In this document: one piece after another, positions 16,876-24,852 of the stretch | Numbering within the stretch: the first letter of the stretch is position 1 | How the letters are laid out: the number at the start of each line of letters is the position of its first letter | NCBI GenBank assembly: GCA_018241995.1 | Contig: JAFECT010000002.1 | Location: 1 to 64,000, forward strand | DNA: 64,000 nt | Reading direction: 5' to 3' | DNA from: Pseudomonadota bacterium | GTDB taxonomy: Bacteria > Pseudomonadota > Alphaproteobacteria > Caulobacterales > Caulobacteraceae | The notes under the pieces: generated by a model | What the model was told of the DNA's origin: nothing | The model's input: the letters and a program-made list of their open reading frames with translations, nothing else | The model's database searches: none | Translations under genes and position numbers: made by a program

Positions 16876-18328
16876 CCCCCTCCTGCTGGTCGAGACGGTC
16901 CGGAACGCCCGGCGCATCCAGGCCGCAGACGAGGCCGCCCTGGCGCTGGGCCTGCGCCCCGGCCAGACCCTGGCCGACGCCCTGGCCCTGGAATCGCGCC
17001 TGGCCGTGGCCGAGGCCGATCCGATCGAGGACCTGCGCGCGCTTGAAGCCCTGGCCGACTGGTGCGTGCGCTTCAGCCCGGCGGTGGCGGTGGATGCGCC
17101 CGACGGCCTGATCCTGGAGGTCTCGGGCTCGGTGGGGCTGTGGGCCAGCGAACAGGCTCTGCTGGAGGACCTGACCCTGCGCTTCGCCCGCGCCGGCATT
17201 CCGGCCGAAGTCGCCATCGCCGAGACCGTGGGCGCCGCCTGGGCCCTGGCGCGCTGGGGCGGACCGCACAGGTCGCAAGTGCTGGCCGCCGCCGACACGG
17301 CCCGGACGCTCGCGCCCTTACCCATAGAGGCGCTGCGACTGGACGACGGGGCTGTCGAAGGCCTGGTCAAGCTGGGTCTGACCCTGATCGGCCAGCTGAT
17401 GGCCATGCCGCGGGCGGAACTGGCCCGCCGCTTCGGTCCCGGCGTGCGTCTGAGGCTCGATCAGGCCCTGGGTGAGGCGGAGGAGGCGCTGCGCTGGCGC
17501 CGGGCGGCGGCGCCCTTCTTCGCGCGCCTGAGCTTCGTGGAGCCGATCAGCGCGCCGGAAGACCTGCAGCGTGTCGCCACCGACGCCACAGCCGCGATCA
17601 GCGCCAGGCTGGCCGCCGTGGGGCGCGGCGCGCGGCGCTTCACCCTGGCCTTCCACCGCGTCGACGGGCGCGCCGAAACCCTGACCATCGGCACCGCCCT
17701 GCCCAGCCGCGACGTCACGCGCATCGCCAAGCTGTTCCTGCCCAAGCTCGAGACCGTCGATCCCGGTTTCGGGGTGGAGGCGGCCACCATCCTGGCCGAG
17801 CGCGACGAGCCCCTGGCCGAACGCCAGATCGCCCTCTCGGACCGGCGCGATCCGGACGTGCTGGGCGAAGGGCCCGAGGCCCTGGTGGACCGCCTGATCA
17901 ACCGGCTGGGCGAAGACCGCGTCTGGCGTCCCTCGCCGGTCCAGAGCTGGCTGCCCGAACGCGCCGTGGAGAAGGCTCCGCCCCTGGCCGCCCCGGTCGC
18001 GGAGACCTGGCCGCCGGAAAGGCCCCGCCCGATCCGCCTGTTCCGCCGTCCCGAGCCGATCGAGGCCACGGCCCTGATCCCCGACGATCCCCCGATCCAG
18101 TTCCGTTGGCGCGGCCGCAGCCATCGGGTCAGCCGCGCCGAGGGACCCGAACGCCTGGCCCAGGAGTGGTGGAGGAAGCCCGCCGACCCCGGCCGGGCCG
18201 ATCCGGGCCGCATCCGCGACTATTACCGGGTCGAGGACGCCGAGGGCCGGCGCTTCTGGATTTTCCGCCTGGGCCTCTATGCGCCGGGTCAGACGCCGCG
18301 CTGGTTCCTGCATGGGATGTTTGCATGA
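16781..18328 (+). CDS. imuB: ImuB, Y-family polymerase-like mutasome scaffold
   Basis: This 515-residue protein is related to Y-family DNA polymerases. It starts [14 protein letters not shown], in which the usual acidic catalytic residues of the first motif are missing, as is normal for ImuB. ImuB is a non-catalytic adaptor that binds the beta clamp and recruits DnaE2. The region from about 45 to 200 carries the palm/finger-like block ([19 protein letters not shown]). The C-terminus carries the basic ImuB tail, which ends [16 protein letters not shown] lies upstream of the ATG. Its start lies inside imuA and its stop overlaps dnaE2 (ATGA), so the three are co-translated. Confidence 0.93.
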   Translation: MARFLSVWSPNWPITRFRRSCPNGISGARPGDPLLLVETVRNARRIQAADEAALALGLRPGQTLADALALESRLAVAEADPIEDLRALEALADWCVRFSPAVAVDAPDGLILEVSGSVGLWASEQALLEDLTLRFARAGIPAEVAIAETVGAAWALARWGGPHRSQVLAAADTARTLAPLPIEALRLDDGAVEGLVKLGLTLIGQLMAMPRAELARRFGPGVRLRLDQALGEAEEALRWRRAAAPFFARLSFVEPISAPEDLQRVATDATAAISARLAAVGRGARRFTLAFHRVDGRAETLTIGTALPSRDVTRIAKLFLPKLETVDPGFGVEAATILAERDEPLAERQIALSDRRDPDVLGEGPEALVDRLINRLGEDRVWRPSPVQSWLPERAVEKAPPLAAPVAETWPPERPRPIRLFRRPEPIEATALIPDDPPIQFRWRGRSHRVSRAEGPERLAQEWWRKPADPGRADPGRIRDYYRVEDAEGRRFWIFRLGLYAPGQTPRWFLHGMFA

Positions 18329-21300
18329 CCAGGTCGCGATCAATCATGGATCAACCGGCCTATGCCGAGCTGCAGGTCACCTCGAACTTCTCCTTCCTGC
18401 GCGGGGGTTCCCACCCGGAGGAGCTGGCCTTCACCGCTCGCGCCATGGGCTTGGCGGGGATCGGGATCACCGACCGCAATACCCTGGCCGGGGTGGTGCG
18501 CGGCTGGGCCCAGACGAAGGACACCGACTATCCCTACCGTGTCGGCTGCCGGCTCGATTTCGCGGACGGTGAGCCCTCGGTGCTCTGCTACCCCACCGAC
18601 CGGGAGGCCTATGGCCGCCTGACCCAGCTGCTGACCTTCGGCAAGACCCGCGGCGAGAAGGGCGCATGCGAACTCTATTGGCCGGACCTCTATCGCTACG
18701 CCGAGGGCCAGGTGCTGATCGCCGTAGCGCCGCTCGAGCTGGACGCGGCCTTCGAGCGCGATCTGGTCCGCCTGGCCGGGGAGTTTCCGGATCAGGTCTA
18801 TCTGGCCGCCTCACGGGCCTACGGCGCGCGCGACCAGGCGAGGCTGCATCACCTGCAGGCCCTGGCGCACAAGGCCCGCGCGCCCATGCTGGCCACCAAC
18901 GACGTGCTCTATCATGACCCCATCCGCCGGCCGCTGCAGGATGTGCTGAGCTGCGTTCGCGAGAAATGCACGATCGCCCAGGCCGGCCTGAAGCTCGAGG
19001 CCAACGCCGAGCGCCACCTGAAACCGGCCCACGAGATGGCGCGGCTGTTCAGGGGCTTTCCAGGCGCCCTGGAGCGCACCATCGAGGTGCTCGACCGCTG
19101 CGCCTTTCGCCTGAACCACCTGAAGTACGAATATCCGCACGAGCCGGTCCCTGAGGGCGAAGAGCCCATGGGCTACCTGAAGAAGCTGGCCTTGCGCGGC
19201 GCGGAATGGCGCTACGCCGGAGACGTGCCCGACAAGGTCAAGGGCCTGCTGGCGCAGGAGTTCGCCCTGATCGAGGAGCTGGGCTACCCGCACTATTTCC
19301 TGACCGTCTTTGATCTGGTGCGCAAAGCCCGCGAGCTGGGCATCCTGTGCCAAGGGCGCGGCTCGGCGGCCAACAGCGCAGTCTGCTACTGCCTGGGCGT
19401 CACCGCCGTGGAGCCGGGCAAGAACAACCTGCTGTTCGCCCGCTTCATCTCCAAGGAGCGCGACGAGCCGCCGGATATCGACGTCGATTTCGAGCACGAG
19501 CGGCGCGAGGAGGTGATTCAGTACGTCTATGAGCGCTATGGCCGCCACCGCGCCGCCATCTGCGCCACGGTGATCCATTATCGGCCGAGGAGCGCCATCC
19601 GCGAGGTCGGCAAGGCGCTGGGCCTGACCGAGGACGTGACCGCCAAGCTCGCCGACACGGTCTGGGGCAGCTGGGGCGACGGCCTGCCGGAGGAACACAT
19701 CCGCCAGACCGGCCTCGACCCCGACAATCCGGAGATCAAGCGCGCCGTCGAGATGGCCACCGACCTGCTCGGCTTTCCCCGTCACCTGTCCCAGCACGTG
19801 GGCGGCTTCATCCTGACCGAGCGGCGGCTGGACGAGACCGTGCCCATCGGCCAGGCGGCCATGGACGACCGCACCTTCATCGAGTGGGACAAGGACGACA
19901 TCGACGCGGTTGGGCTGATGAAGGTCGATGTGCTGGCGCTGGGCATGCTGAGCTGCCTCAAGCGCAGCTTCGACCTGCTCACCGCCACCGGCAAGCCGGT
20001 CAGTGACATCGCCGAGATCGACGACGGCGACTACAACTACGAAGAGGACAGTATCGACGGCGACCAGCGCGTCTATGAGATGATCCAGCACGCCGACACC
20101 GTGGGCGTGTTCCAGATCGAGAGCCGGGCGCAGATGTCGATGCTGCCCCGACTCAAGCCCAAGCGCTTCTACGACCTGGTGATCGAGGTGGCGATCGTGC
20201 GCCCCGGCCCGATCCAGGGCGACATGGTGCACCCCTACCTGCGCCGCCGCGACAAGCTGGAGCCGGTGCACTACCCCTCGCCGGCTCCCGAGCACGGGCC
20301 GGAGAACGAACTCAGGGAGGTGCTGAAGAACACCTACGGCGTGCCCCTCTTCCAGGAGCAGGCCATGCGCCTGGCCATCGTGGCGGCCAAGTTCACGCCC
20401 GAGGAAGCCAATGGCCTGAGGCGCGCCATGGCCACCTTCCGCAACGAAGGCACGGTGGGCAACTATCGGGAGATGTTCGTGGGCCGCATGGTCGAGCGGG
20501 GCTACGACCCCGCGTTCGCCGCCAACTGCTTCAAGCAGATCGAGGGCTTCGGCTCCTACGGCTTCCCGGAGAGCCACGCCGCCAGCTTCGCCAAGCTGGT
20601 CTATGTCTCGGCCTGGATCAAATACTGGCGGCCGGACGTGTTCTGCGCCGCCATCCTGAACAGCCAGCCCATGGGCTTCTACCAGCCCGCCCAACTGGCC
20701 CGCGACGCACGCGAGCATGGGGTGGAGGTGCGGGGCGTGGACATCCTGGCCAGCGGTTGGGATTGCGATCTGGAGGAAGCCGAAACGGCCCCGCCGCTCA
20801 GCCTGGAAGCGGAAGAGCGCAGATACGGCCGCTGGCGCGCGGTTCGCCTGGGGTTCCGACAGGTCCGGGGCATGGTTGAGCAGGAAGCTCTACAGTTGAT
20901 CAAGGCTCGGGAGGCCGGCGCACGCACGCCGCAGGAACTGGCGCAGGCGGGAGCTTCCCGTCGCGCGCTCGAGCTGGTGGCGGAGGCGGACGGCTTCCGC
21001 GCCTTTGGCATGGACCGGCGCGCGGCGCTGTGGGCGGTGAAGGGCCTGGCGTTCGAGGCCTCCGCCCCCAAGGCCCCCGCCGCGCCGGGCCTGTTGGCCC
21101 TGATGGGCGATGTGGCGGAGGCCAAGGTGGCGTTGCCGGTCATGCCCCTGCCCGAGCACGTGGCCGAGGACTATCGAACCCATGGCCTGTCGCTGAAGGC
21201 CCACCCGCTGGACTTCTTCCGCAAGGCGCTGGACGCGCGCGGGGTCATCCCTTGCGGCGCGCTTAAGGACGAGAAACGTTTCCCCAACGGCCGCGCCGTC

Positions 21301-21642
21301 ACCCTGGCGGGGCTGGTGCTGACCCGCCAGCGGCCGGGCACCGCCAAGGGCGTCACCTTCCTGACCCTGGAGGACGAGACCGGCCCGGCCAATGTGGTGA
21401 TCTGGAACGACCGCTTCACCGCCAACCGGCGAACGGTGATGACCTCGAGCTTCCTGCAGGTCTCCGGCAAGCTGCAGCGCGAGGGCGAGGTCATCCATCT
21501 GGTCGCCGAGGCCTTCATCGACCACTCCGCCCAGCTGTTGAAGCTGCGCGGCCGCCGGCGCCGTAGATCGGCCCCTGGAACGGAAGGCGCAAAGCCGACC
21601 GGGCGGCGCACGCGCCTGCAGCATAGCCGCGATTTCCATTGA
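18325..21642 (+). CDS. dnaE2: Error-prone DNA polymerase DnaE2
   Basis: This C-family polymerase of 1105 residues carries out translesion synthesis under SOS control. The N-terminal PHP domain begins [21 protein letters not shown]. The catalytic aspartates lie in PDIDVDFEH. The [17 protein letters not shown] segment is the signature of the DnaE thumb/fingers. A C-terminal OB-fold ([30 protein letters not shown]) is present, and the protein ends in SRDFH, typical of DnaE2. The ATG at 18325 overlaps the imuB stop; a second ATG seven codons later is possible. The reading frame appears intact throughout. Confidence 0.95.
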   Translation: MTRSRSIMDQPAYAELQVTSNFSFLRGGSHPEELAFTARAMGLAGIGITDRNTLAGVVRGWAQTKDTDYPYRVGCRLDFADGEPSVLCYPTDREAYGRLTQLLTFGKTRGEKGACELYWPDLYRYAEGQVLIAVAPLELDAAFERDLVRLAGEFPDQVYLAASRAYGARDQARLHHLQALAHKARAPMLATNDVLYHDPIRRPLQDVLSCVREKCTIAQAGLKLEANAERHLKPAHEMARLFRGFPGALERTIEVLDRCAFRLNHLKYEYPHEPVPEGEEPMGYLKKLALRGAEWRYAGDVPDKVKGLLAQEFALIEELGYPHYFLTVFDLVRKARELGILCQGRGSAANSAVCYCLGVTAVEPGKNNLLFARFISKERDEPPDIDVDFEHERREEVIQYVYERYGRHRAAICATVIHYRPRSAIREVGKALGLTEDVTAKLADTVWGSWGDGLPEEHIRQTGLDPDNPEIKRAVEMATDLLGFPRHLSQHVGGFILTERRLDETVPIGQAAMDDRTFIEWDKDDIDAVGLMKVDVLALGMLSCLKRSFDLLTATGKPVSDIAEIDDGDYNYEEDSIDGDQRVYEMIQHADTVGVFQIESRAQMSMLPRLKPKRFYDLVIEVAIVRPGPIQGDMVHPYLRRRDKLEPVHYPSPAPEHGPENELREVLKNTYGVPLFQEQAMRLAIVAAKFTPEEANGLRRAMATFRNEGTVGNYREMFVGRMVERGYDPAFAANCFKQIEGFGSYGFPESHAASFAKLVYVSAWIKYWRPDVFCAAILNSQPMGFYQPAQLARDAREHGVEVRGVDILASGWDCDLEEAETAPPLSLEAEERRYGRWRAVRLGFRQVRGMVEQEALQLIKAREAGARTPQELAQAGASRRALELVAEADGFRAFGMDRRAALWAVKGLAFEASAPKAPAAPGLLALMGDVAEAKVALPVMPLPEHVAEDYRTHGLSLKAHPLDFFRKALDARGVIPCGALKDEKRFPNGRAVTLAGLVLTRQRPGTAKGVTFLTLEDETGPANVVIWNDRFTANRRTVMTSSFLQVSGKLQREGEVIHLVAEAFIDHSAQLLKLRGRRRRRSAPGTEGAKPTGRRTRLQHSRDFH

Positions 21643-21665
21643 TCGGGCGACTCTGGGCGGCGCGC

Positions 21666-21690
21666 GGAACCGCGCTTCGGACTCTTCGTT
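21666..21690 (+). promoter_or_regulatory. EcfG/sigma-T type promoter of a DUF1328 gene
   Basis: GGAAC (21666-21670), 16 bases, then CGTT (21687-21690) exactly matches the general stress sigma factor consensus of alphaproteobacteria. The DUF1328 start codon lies 54 bases downstream. Confidence 0.8.
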
Positions 21691-21743
21691 GAGCCAGAAG
21701 CGGCCGGCTTTGCCGGGGCGCGGGGCTGTCGAGGAGTTGATCA

Positions 21744-21917
21744 ATGTTGGGATGGGCTGTCGTCTTCGCGATCCTGGCCTTCATCGCCGGCGCCATGGGC
21801 TTCTTCGCCCTGGCTGGCCTGGCGGCGTCGGTGGCCAAGATCCTGTTCTTCGTCTTTGTGGTGCTGCTGGTGGTCAGCTTCATCATCCGCGCGGTGCGCG
21901 GGCAATCCGTCGTCTGA
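21744..21917 (+). CDS. DUF1328 small membrane protein
   Basis: This 57-residue hydrophobic protein belongs to the DUF1328 (YtjA) family. Two membrane helices (about 3-24 and 28-50) are joined by a short Ala/Ser turn and followed by a basic tail. GAGGAG lies seven bases before the ATG. Family members are induced in stress in several proteobacteria but have no known biochemical role. An EcfG-type promoter lies upstream and a strong terminator downstream, so it is a single-gene unit. A paralogue lies at 25758-25928. Confidence 0.85.
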   Translation: MLGWAVVFAILAFIAGAMGFFALAGLAASVAKILFFVFVVLLVVSFIIRAVRGQSVV

Positions 21918-21924
21918 AACGGCG

Positions 21925-21961
21925 TCGCCCGGCCCTTGCAAGGGCCGGGCGATCTCTTCTT
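21925..21961 (+). terminator. Intrinsic terminator after the DUF1328 gene
   Basis: Positions 21925-21952 form a 28-base perfect palindrome (12-base stem, TGCA loop), followed by TCTCTTCTT. It lies between convergent genes and may act in both directions. Confidence 0.85.
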
Positions 21962-21979
21962 CGATCAGATTGAACCTGC

Positions 21980-22306
21980 TTACGGGGCTGGGTTTTGTGC
22001 GTCCGTGGTCGAACCGCGACGCGCCGCATTGGGGTCCTGCTCGGCGGTCTGCTTGGCCGGGACGCTGTTGACCGGACCGAACTTCTCCCCGCTGACCGCA
22101 GTCTGACCGCCCTCGCCGCGCAGGCCCGGCGAGCGCATCATCCAGGCGCCGAAGGTGAACAGGGCGGCCAGCGCCAGGGACACGACCAGGACCCAGACGA
22201 CGCGCATGTTGCGCTTGCCCTGCCTCACATATTGCGCCTCGATCGGGCGGCCTTCCTCCAGCGCGTTCACGGCCTGGGCGTGGGGGTCCATGTCATTGAC
22301 GGACAT
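21980..22306 (-). CDS. Small single-pass membrane protein, stress-type promoter
   Basis: This is a 108-residue protein. A soluble N-terminal part of about 35 residues (acidic, then basic KRNMR) is followed by one membrane helix (VVWVLVVSLALAALFTFGAWMM, residues about 37-58) and a polar tail rich in Gly, Thr, Asn and Pro that should lie in the periplasm. The ATG at 22306 is preceded by AAGGAG at good spacing; an upstream in-frame start has none. An EcfG-type promoter lies 42 bases before the start. I do not recognise the family. Confidence 0.72.
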   Translation of the reverse strand: MSVNDMDPHAQAVNALEEGRPIEAQYVRQGKRNMRVVWVLVVSLALAALFTFGAWMMRSPGLRGEGGQTAVSGEKFGPVNSVPAKQTAEQDPNAARRGSTTDAQNPAP

Positions 22307-22347
22307 CACAGGCTCCTTCGCAAGCAACGGAAATCTCTCCCGAAGCC

Positions 22348-22373
22348 AACGCTTCAGCGAGCGACGCCGTTCC
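22348..22373 (-). promoter_or_regulatory. EcfG/sigma-T type promoter, leftward
   Basis: On the minus strand GGAAC (22373-22369), 17 bases, CGTT (22351-22348). It is divergent from the matching promoter at 22423 and drives the small membrane protein gene. Confidence 0.8.
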
Positions 22374-22422
22374 TAATGCGAAGGTTGCCTCGGCGCGGGC
22401 TGCATTTTTTTCGCGGAACACT

Positions 22423-22448
22423 GGAACCCAATCGGACATAAGCCCGTT
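22423..22448 (+). promoter_or_regulatory. EcfG/sigma-T type promoter of the small RNA
   Basis: GGAAC (22423-22427), 17 bases, CGTT (22445-22448). A second GGAAC lies eight bases upstream (22415-22419). No protein-coding gene follows on this strand, but a structured segment and an intrinsic terminator do. Confidence 0.82.
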
Positions 22449-22454
22449 GTTGGA

Positions 22455-22572
22455 TTGCGGAGGCGGCGACGCCCCCCCCGACTTGAGACCGGCGCCCTGC
22501 CGGTCTGCCGCCTCCGCACTTATTCTCGATGATGCACTTCCAGGCGATCCGCACGGGTCGCCTTTGTTTTTG
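22455..22572 (+). ncRNA. GsrN-like general-stress small RNA (predicted)
   Basis: The predicted transcript is about 118 bases, from a few bases after the EcfG promoter to the T-tract. GCGGAGGCGG (22457-22466) pairs perfectly with CCGCCTCCGC (22508-22517). Inside it are an eight-C run (22472-22479) and a second hairpin GACCGG/CCGGTC (22487-22505). The 3' end is a 9-base-pair terminator hairpin with a T-tract. In Caulobacter, GsrN is a small RNA driven by sigma-T that uses a C-rich loop to bind mRNAs such as katG. The combination here fits that RNA closely. The 5' end is inferred from the promoter. No reading frame with a ribosome site is present. Confidence 0.75.
22542..22572 (+). terminator. 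Intrinsic terminator of the small RNA
   Basis: AGGCGATCC, loop GCAC, GGGTCGCCT (22542-22563, one G-T wobble) followed by TTGTTTTT. It is oriented on the plus strand, where no protein gene lies upstream, which is the main clue to the small RNA. Confidence 0.88.
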
Positions 22573-22618
22573 CCCGCGGTGTCAGGGCCCGGAAAGGCGA
22601 TCCCCGGCCCGCGTGGTG

Positions 22619-23077
22619 TCAGCGCGGCGAGATGGTCAGGAAGACTTCGGCGCGCCGGCGCATCGGATCCTCGCGGCCGTCGTTGCGCACGGCGCCGGAC
22701 TCACCCGCCCCCACCACGTCGAAACTCGGCGAAGGCAGGTGCTCGCGGACCAGCTCCGCAGCAACCCGACGCGCGCGCTTCTGCGACAGGCTGAGATTGG
22801 CGTCGGGCGTGCCGGTGGCGTCGGTCAGCCCGACCACGCGCACCTTGGTCACGTTGCAGGCGCGATAGACCCTGGTGGTCTCGCGGATCAGCTGCCGGGC
22901 AGGCTGGGAGAGCTGGTCCGACCCCTCATCGAAATAGACCACGAAGCTGCTGTCGGCGCAGGCGTGCGCGGGCTGGACCATGCGCCAGTGCGCTCGCACG
23001 AAGCCGCCGGTCTGGGCGCAGGCCGCGAGCCCGGCTACGAGCGTCACGGCGACCGCCAGTTTCAAAGCCCTCATCAC
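22619..23077 (-). CDS. OmpA-like lipoprotein
   Basis: This 152-residue protein has a lipoprotein signal with lipobox LAACA (Cys at about 20). An OmpA C-terminal-like peptidoglycan-binding domain follows (FVVYFDEGSDQLSQPARQLI, VRVVGLTDATGTPDANLSLSQKRARRVAAEL, RRAEVFL). It should anchor the outer membrane to peptidoglycan. It has no good promoter of its own and follows a small lipoprotein gene by 39 bases, so the two are likely one transcript. It is shorter than Pal and lacks tol neighbours. Confidence 0.85.
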   Translation of the reverse strand: MMRALKLAVAVTLVAGLAACAQTGGFVRAHWRMVQPAHACADSSFVVYFDEGSDQLSQPARQLIRETTRVYRACNVTKVRVVGLTDATGTPDANLSLSQKRARRVAAELVREHLPSPSFDVVGAGESGAVRNDGREDPMRRRAEVFLTISPR

Positions 23078-23116
23078 CCCAGCCTCCCCTTGAACCGTTC
23101 CAGCTGCGCCGCCCGC

Positions 23117-23365
23117 TCAAGGCCGGCGAGCGCCGTTCTCCCAGAAGTAATAGCCCGTGCCCGGGTCATAGTAATAGTAGCGACCCGTGCGGGCGTCGTA
23201 ATATTGGCGGCGGTTCGCTTCGCGGTCGCGGGAACTGTGCGCCGGGCCCGCCATGGCCACCGTCAACGCATCCGCCCGCGGCGTCCCGGCCTGGGGCGGC
23301 TCGGCGGCGGTGCAGCCGGCGACTAGAAGGCCCGAAGTCGCCAGAGCGAACCAAAACTTGCGCAT
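23117..23365 (-). CDS. Tyrosine-rich small lipoprotein
   Basis: This 82-residue protein has a lipoprotein signal (MRKFWFALATSGLLVAGC; Cys at 18). The mature part ends in two tyrosine-rich repeats of the form YYDxxTGxYYYYDxxTGYYFWENG, which resemble the OCRE-type aromatic repeat. Such short lipoproteins are unassigned. The ATG at 23365 is chosen because the signal begins there. A near-match to the EcfG promoter (TGTT instead of CGTT) lies 32 bases upstream, and the OmpA-like lipoprotein gene follows. Confidence 0.7.
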   Translation of the reverse strand: MRKFWFALATSGLLVAGCTAAEPPQAGTPRADALTVAMAGPAHSSRDREANRRQYYDARTGRYYYYDPGTGYYFWENGARRP

Positions 23366-23396
23366 TTCGAGCGTTCCACTTCGCCCTCCAGGCGAG

Positions 23397-23422
23397 AACA
23401 CTGGATTCTCGAACGCGGTTCC
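23397..23422 (-). promoter_or_regulatory. Near-match EcfG-type promoter of the lipoprotein pair
   Basis: On the minus strand GGAAC (23422-23418), 17 bases, TGTT (23400-23397). One base differs from the -10 consensus. Position and orientation suit the two lipoprotein genes. Confidence 0.5.
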
Positions 23423-23443
23423 CGGCTATTCGCAGCCTTGACA

Positions 23444-23458
23444 GTGAGTTAAACTCAC
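23444..23458. promoter_or_regulatory. Perfect palindrome next to a TTGACA element
   Basis: GTGAGTT-A-AACTCAC is an exact 7-base inverted repeat around one A. It starts directly after TTGACA (23438-23443). It lies between divergent genes and resembles an operator; the regulator is unknown. Confidence 0.5.
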
Positions 23459-23519
23459 CGCGCGGACTGTGGCCCGAGCAGGCCCTTCTGCGGGGGAGTT
23501 TGAGGGGCGGAGGCTTTCT

Positions 23520-23858
23520 ATGCGTTTTCCTGAGGTTGTCCGGATGGCTGATGACGGCGGTCCGGTGTGGGCGCGTTCCAAGCGCAGCGGCGGCGGTGCC
23601 GGCGGGATCCTGGTGTTCCTGATGTTCATGCTGGCGCTGTTCGGCGTGCTGATGCTGGTGCTGGCCGGCATGAACCAGTGGCACTTCGGCAAGGCCGGCG
23701 CCCAGATCGACAACTGGATCTGCACGGTGATGGGCAAGGCCAAGGCCGGCAAGCCCGCCGCCGCTCCGGCTCCGGTGGCCGTAACCGCCCCGGCGCCGGC
23801 GTCCAACCCCGCTCCGGCCGCGTCCGCGCCTTCGGCGAAACCCGCCGCCAAGAAATGA
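23520..23858 (+). CDS. Small single-pass membrane protein with Ala/Pro-rich tail
   Basis: This is a 112-residue protein of unknown family. After about 25 polar residues there is one strong membrane helix (GGILVFLMFMLALFGVLMLVLAG). A conserved-looking segment follows (MNQWHFGKAGAQIDNWICTVMGKAK), and the tail is low-complexity Ala/Pro/Lys. The ATG 23520 has GGAGG six bases upstream; earlier GTG and later ATG codons in frame are weaker. It lies in the stress-promoter cluster but has no EcfG motif of its own. A palindrome at 23444-23458 lies in its upstream region. Confidence 0.68.
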   Translation: MRFPEVVRMADDGGPVWARSKRSGGGAGGILVFLMFMLALFGVLMLVLAGMNQWHFGKAGAQIDNWICTVMGKAKAGKPAAAPAPVAVTAPAPASNPAPAASAPSAKPAAKK

Positions 23859-23862
23859 TTGC

Positions 23863-23888
23863 GCGCCGGCCCGGGGCGCATGCTTTTC
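23863..23888 (+). terminator. Possible terminator hairpin
   Basis: GCGCC (23863-23867) and GGCGC (23875-23879) form a short GC stem followed by ATGCTTTTCTC. It lies between the small membrane protein and the next promoter. The stem is short and the T-tract imperfect. Confidence 0.4.
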
Positions 23889-23895
23889 TCGGGCC

Positions 23896-23920
23896 GGAAC
23901 CGCTTTCGCGCGCGGGCGTT
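23896..23920 (+). promoter_or_regulatory. EcfG/sigma-T type promoter of the lipid kinase operon
   Basis: GGAAC (23896-23900), 16 bases, CGTT (23917-23920). The ATG of the lipid kinase gene begins only nine bases after the last T, so transcription would begin at or next to the start codon. Confidence 0.75.
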
Positions 23921-23928
23921 GGACCGGC

Positions 23929-24840
23929 ATGACCCATGCCGGCGCCGTGGAGCCCGTAGCCCTGACGCCGTACGCTGACCTTCGGCGTGTGGAGATCGTC
24001 GTCAACCCGATGTCAGGCAGCGTCGGCCCAAAGGCGGCCGGCGAATGTGAGCTTCTGCTCAAATCCCTGGGCGTCGAGGCCAATATCGTCGAAGCGCACC
24101 CACCACACGTGGTGGAGGCCATCGAGACGGCTATCGCGACCTTGCCGGAGGTGCTGGTGGTCCTCGCCGGCGACGGCACGGCCCGCTCGGCCGCCGCCAT
24201 GACCGGCCCGGACGGCCCTCTGGTCGTGCCCCTGCCGGGGGGCACAATGAATCTGCTGCCACGCGCGCTCTACGGCGCCGGCGACTGGAAGAAGGCGCTT
24301 GAGCGCGCCTTGCGTGAAGGCATCCCCCGCTCGGTCGCGGGCGGCGAAGTGGACGGCCAGCCCTTCTATGTCGCAGCGATCCTGGGCTCTCCGGCCCTGT
24401 GGGCGCCCGCGCGCGAAGCGCTTCGCGGCGGCAAGATGTGGCTGGCCTATCACTATGCGCGCCGCGCCGCCCGCTACGCCTTTTCGCGCAAGCTGCGTTT
24501 CAGCCTCGACGACCAGGCGTTCCGCAAGGGCGAGGCCCTGGCGCTGCTCAGTCCCCTGATCTCCAAGGCCATGGACGAACCGAGCGGCCTGGAAGCGGCG
24601 GTGTTGGACATCGACAACGCCGCCGAGGGCTTTCGCCTCGCCGCCAAGACCCTTTTCGCCGACTGGCGCGACGATCCCACGGTAGAGACCCGCACGGTCA
24701 AGCGGGTCTATGCCTCGGCGCAGCAACCGATCCCCGCCATCCTCGACGGAGAGCCGACCCAGCTGCCGCGCGAAGCGGAAATCCGGTTCGTACAGCGCGC
24801 CTTCCGCGCCCTGGCCCCGCCTCGCCAGCCCGCGACCTGA
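23929..24840 (+). CDS. Diacylglycerol kinase-like lipid kinase
   Basis: This 303-residue protein belongs to the DagK/YegS/sphingosine kinase fold. The motifs are VVNPMSGS near the start, the nucleotide-binding LAGDGTARSAAAM, LPGGTMNLL, and the late ILDGEPTQL acidic motif. It should phosphorylate a lipid alcohol such as diacylglycerol at the membrane; the substrate is not known. A metallophosphoesterase gene follows after 12 bases. The ATG at 23929 has no ribosome site because the promoter sits right before it. GTG at 23947 is an alternative start. Confidence 0.85.
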   Translation: MTHAGAVEPVALTPYADLRRVEIVVNPMSGSVGPKAAGECELLLKSLGVEANIVEAHPPHVVEAIETAIATLPEVLVVLAGDGTARSAAAMTGPDGPLVVPLPGGTMNLLPRALYGAGDWKKALERALREGIPRSVAGGEVDGQPFYVAAILGSPALWAPAREALRGGKMWLAYHYARRAARYAFSRKLRFSLDDQAFRKGEALALLSPLISKAMDEPSGLEAAVLDIDNAAEGFRLAAKTLFADWRDDPTVETRTVKRVYASAQQPIPAILDGEPTQLPREAEIRFVQRAFRALAPPRQPAT

Positions 24841-24852
24841 GTTCGAAGGCGC

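Noticed and set aside
22447..22794. Short plus-strand open frame over the small RNA
   Set aside because: It has no ribosome site and runs antisense into the OmpA-like gene. The intrinsic terminator at 22542-22572 would cut its mRNA.
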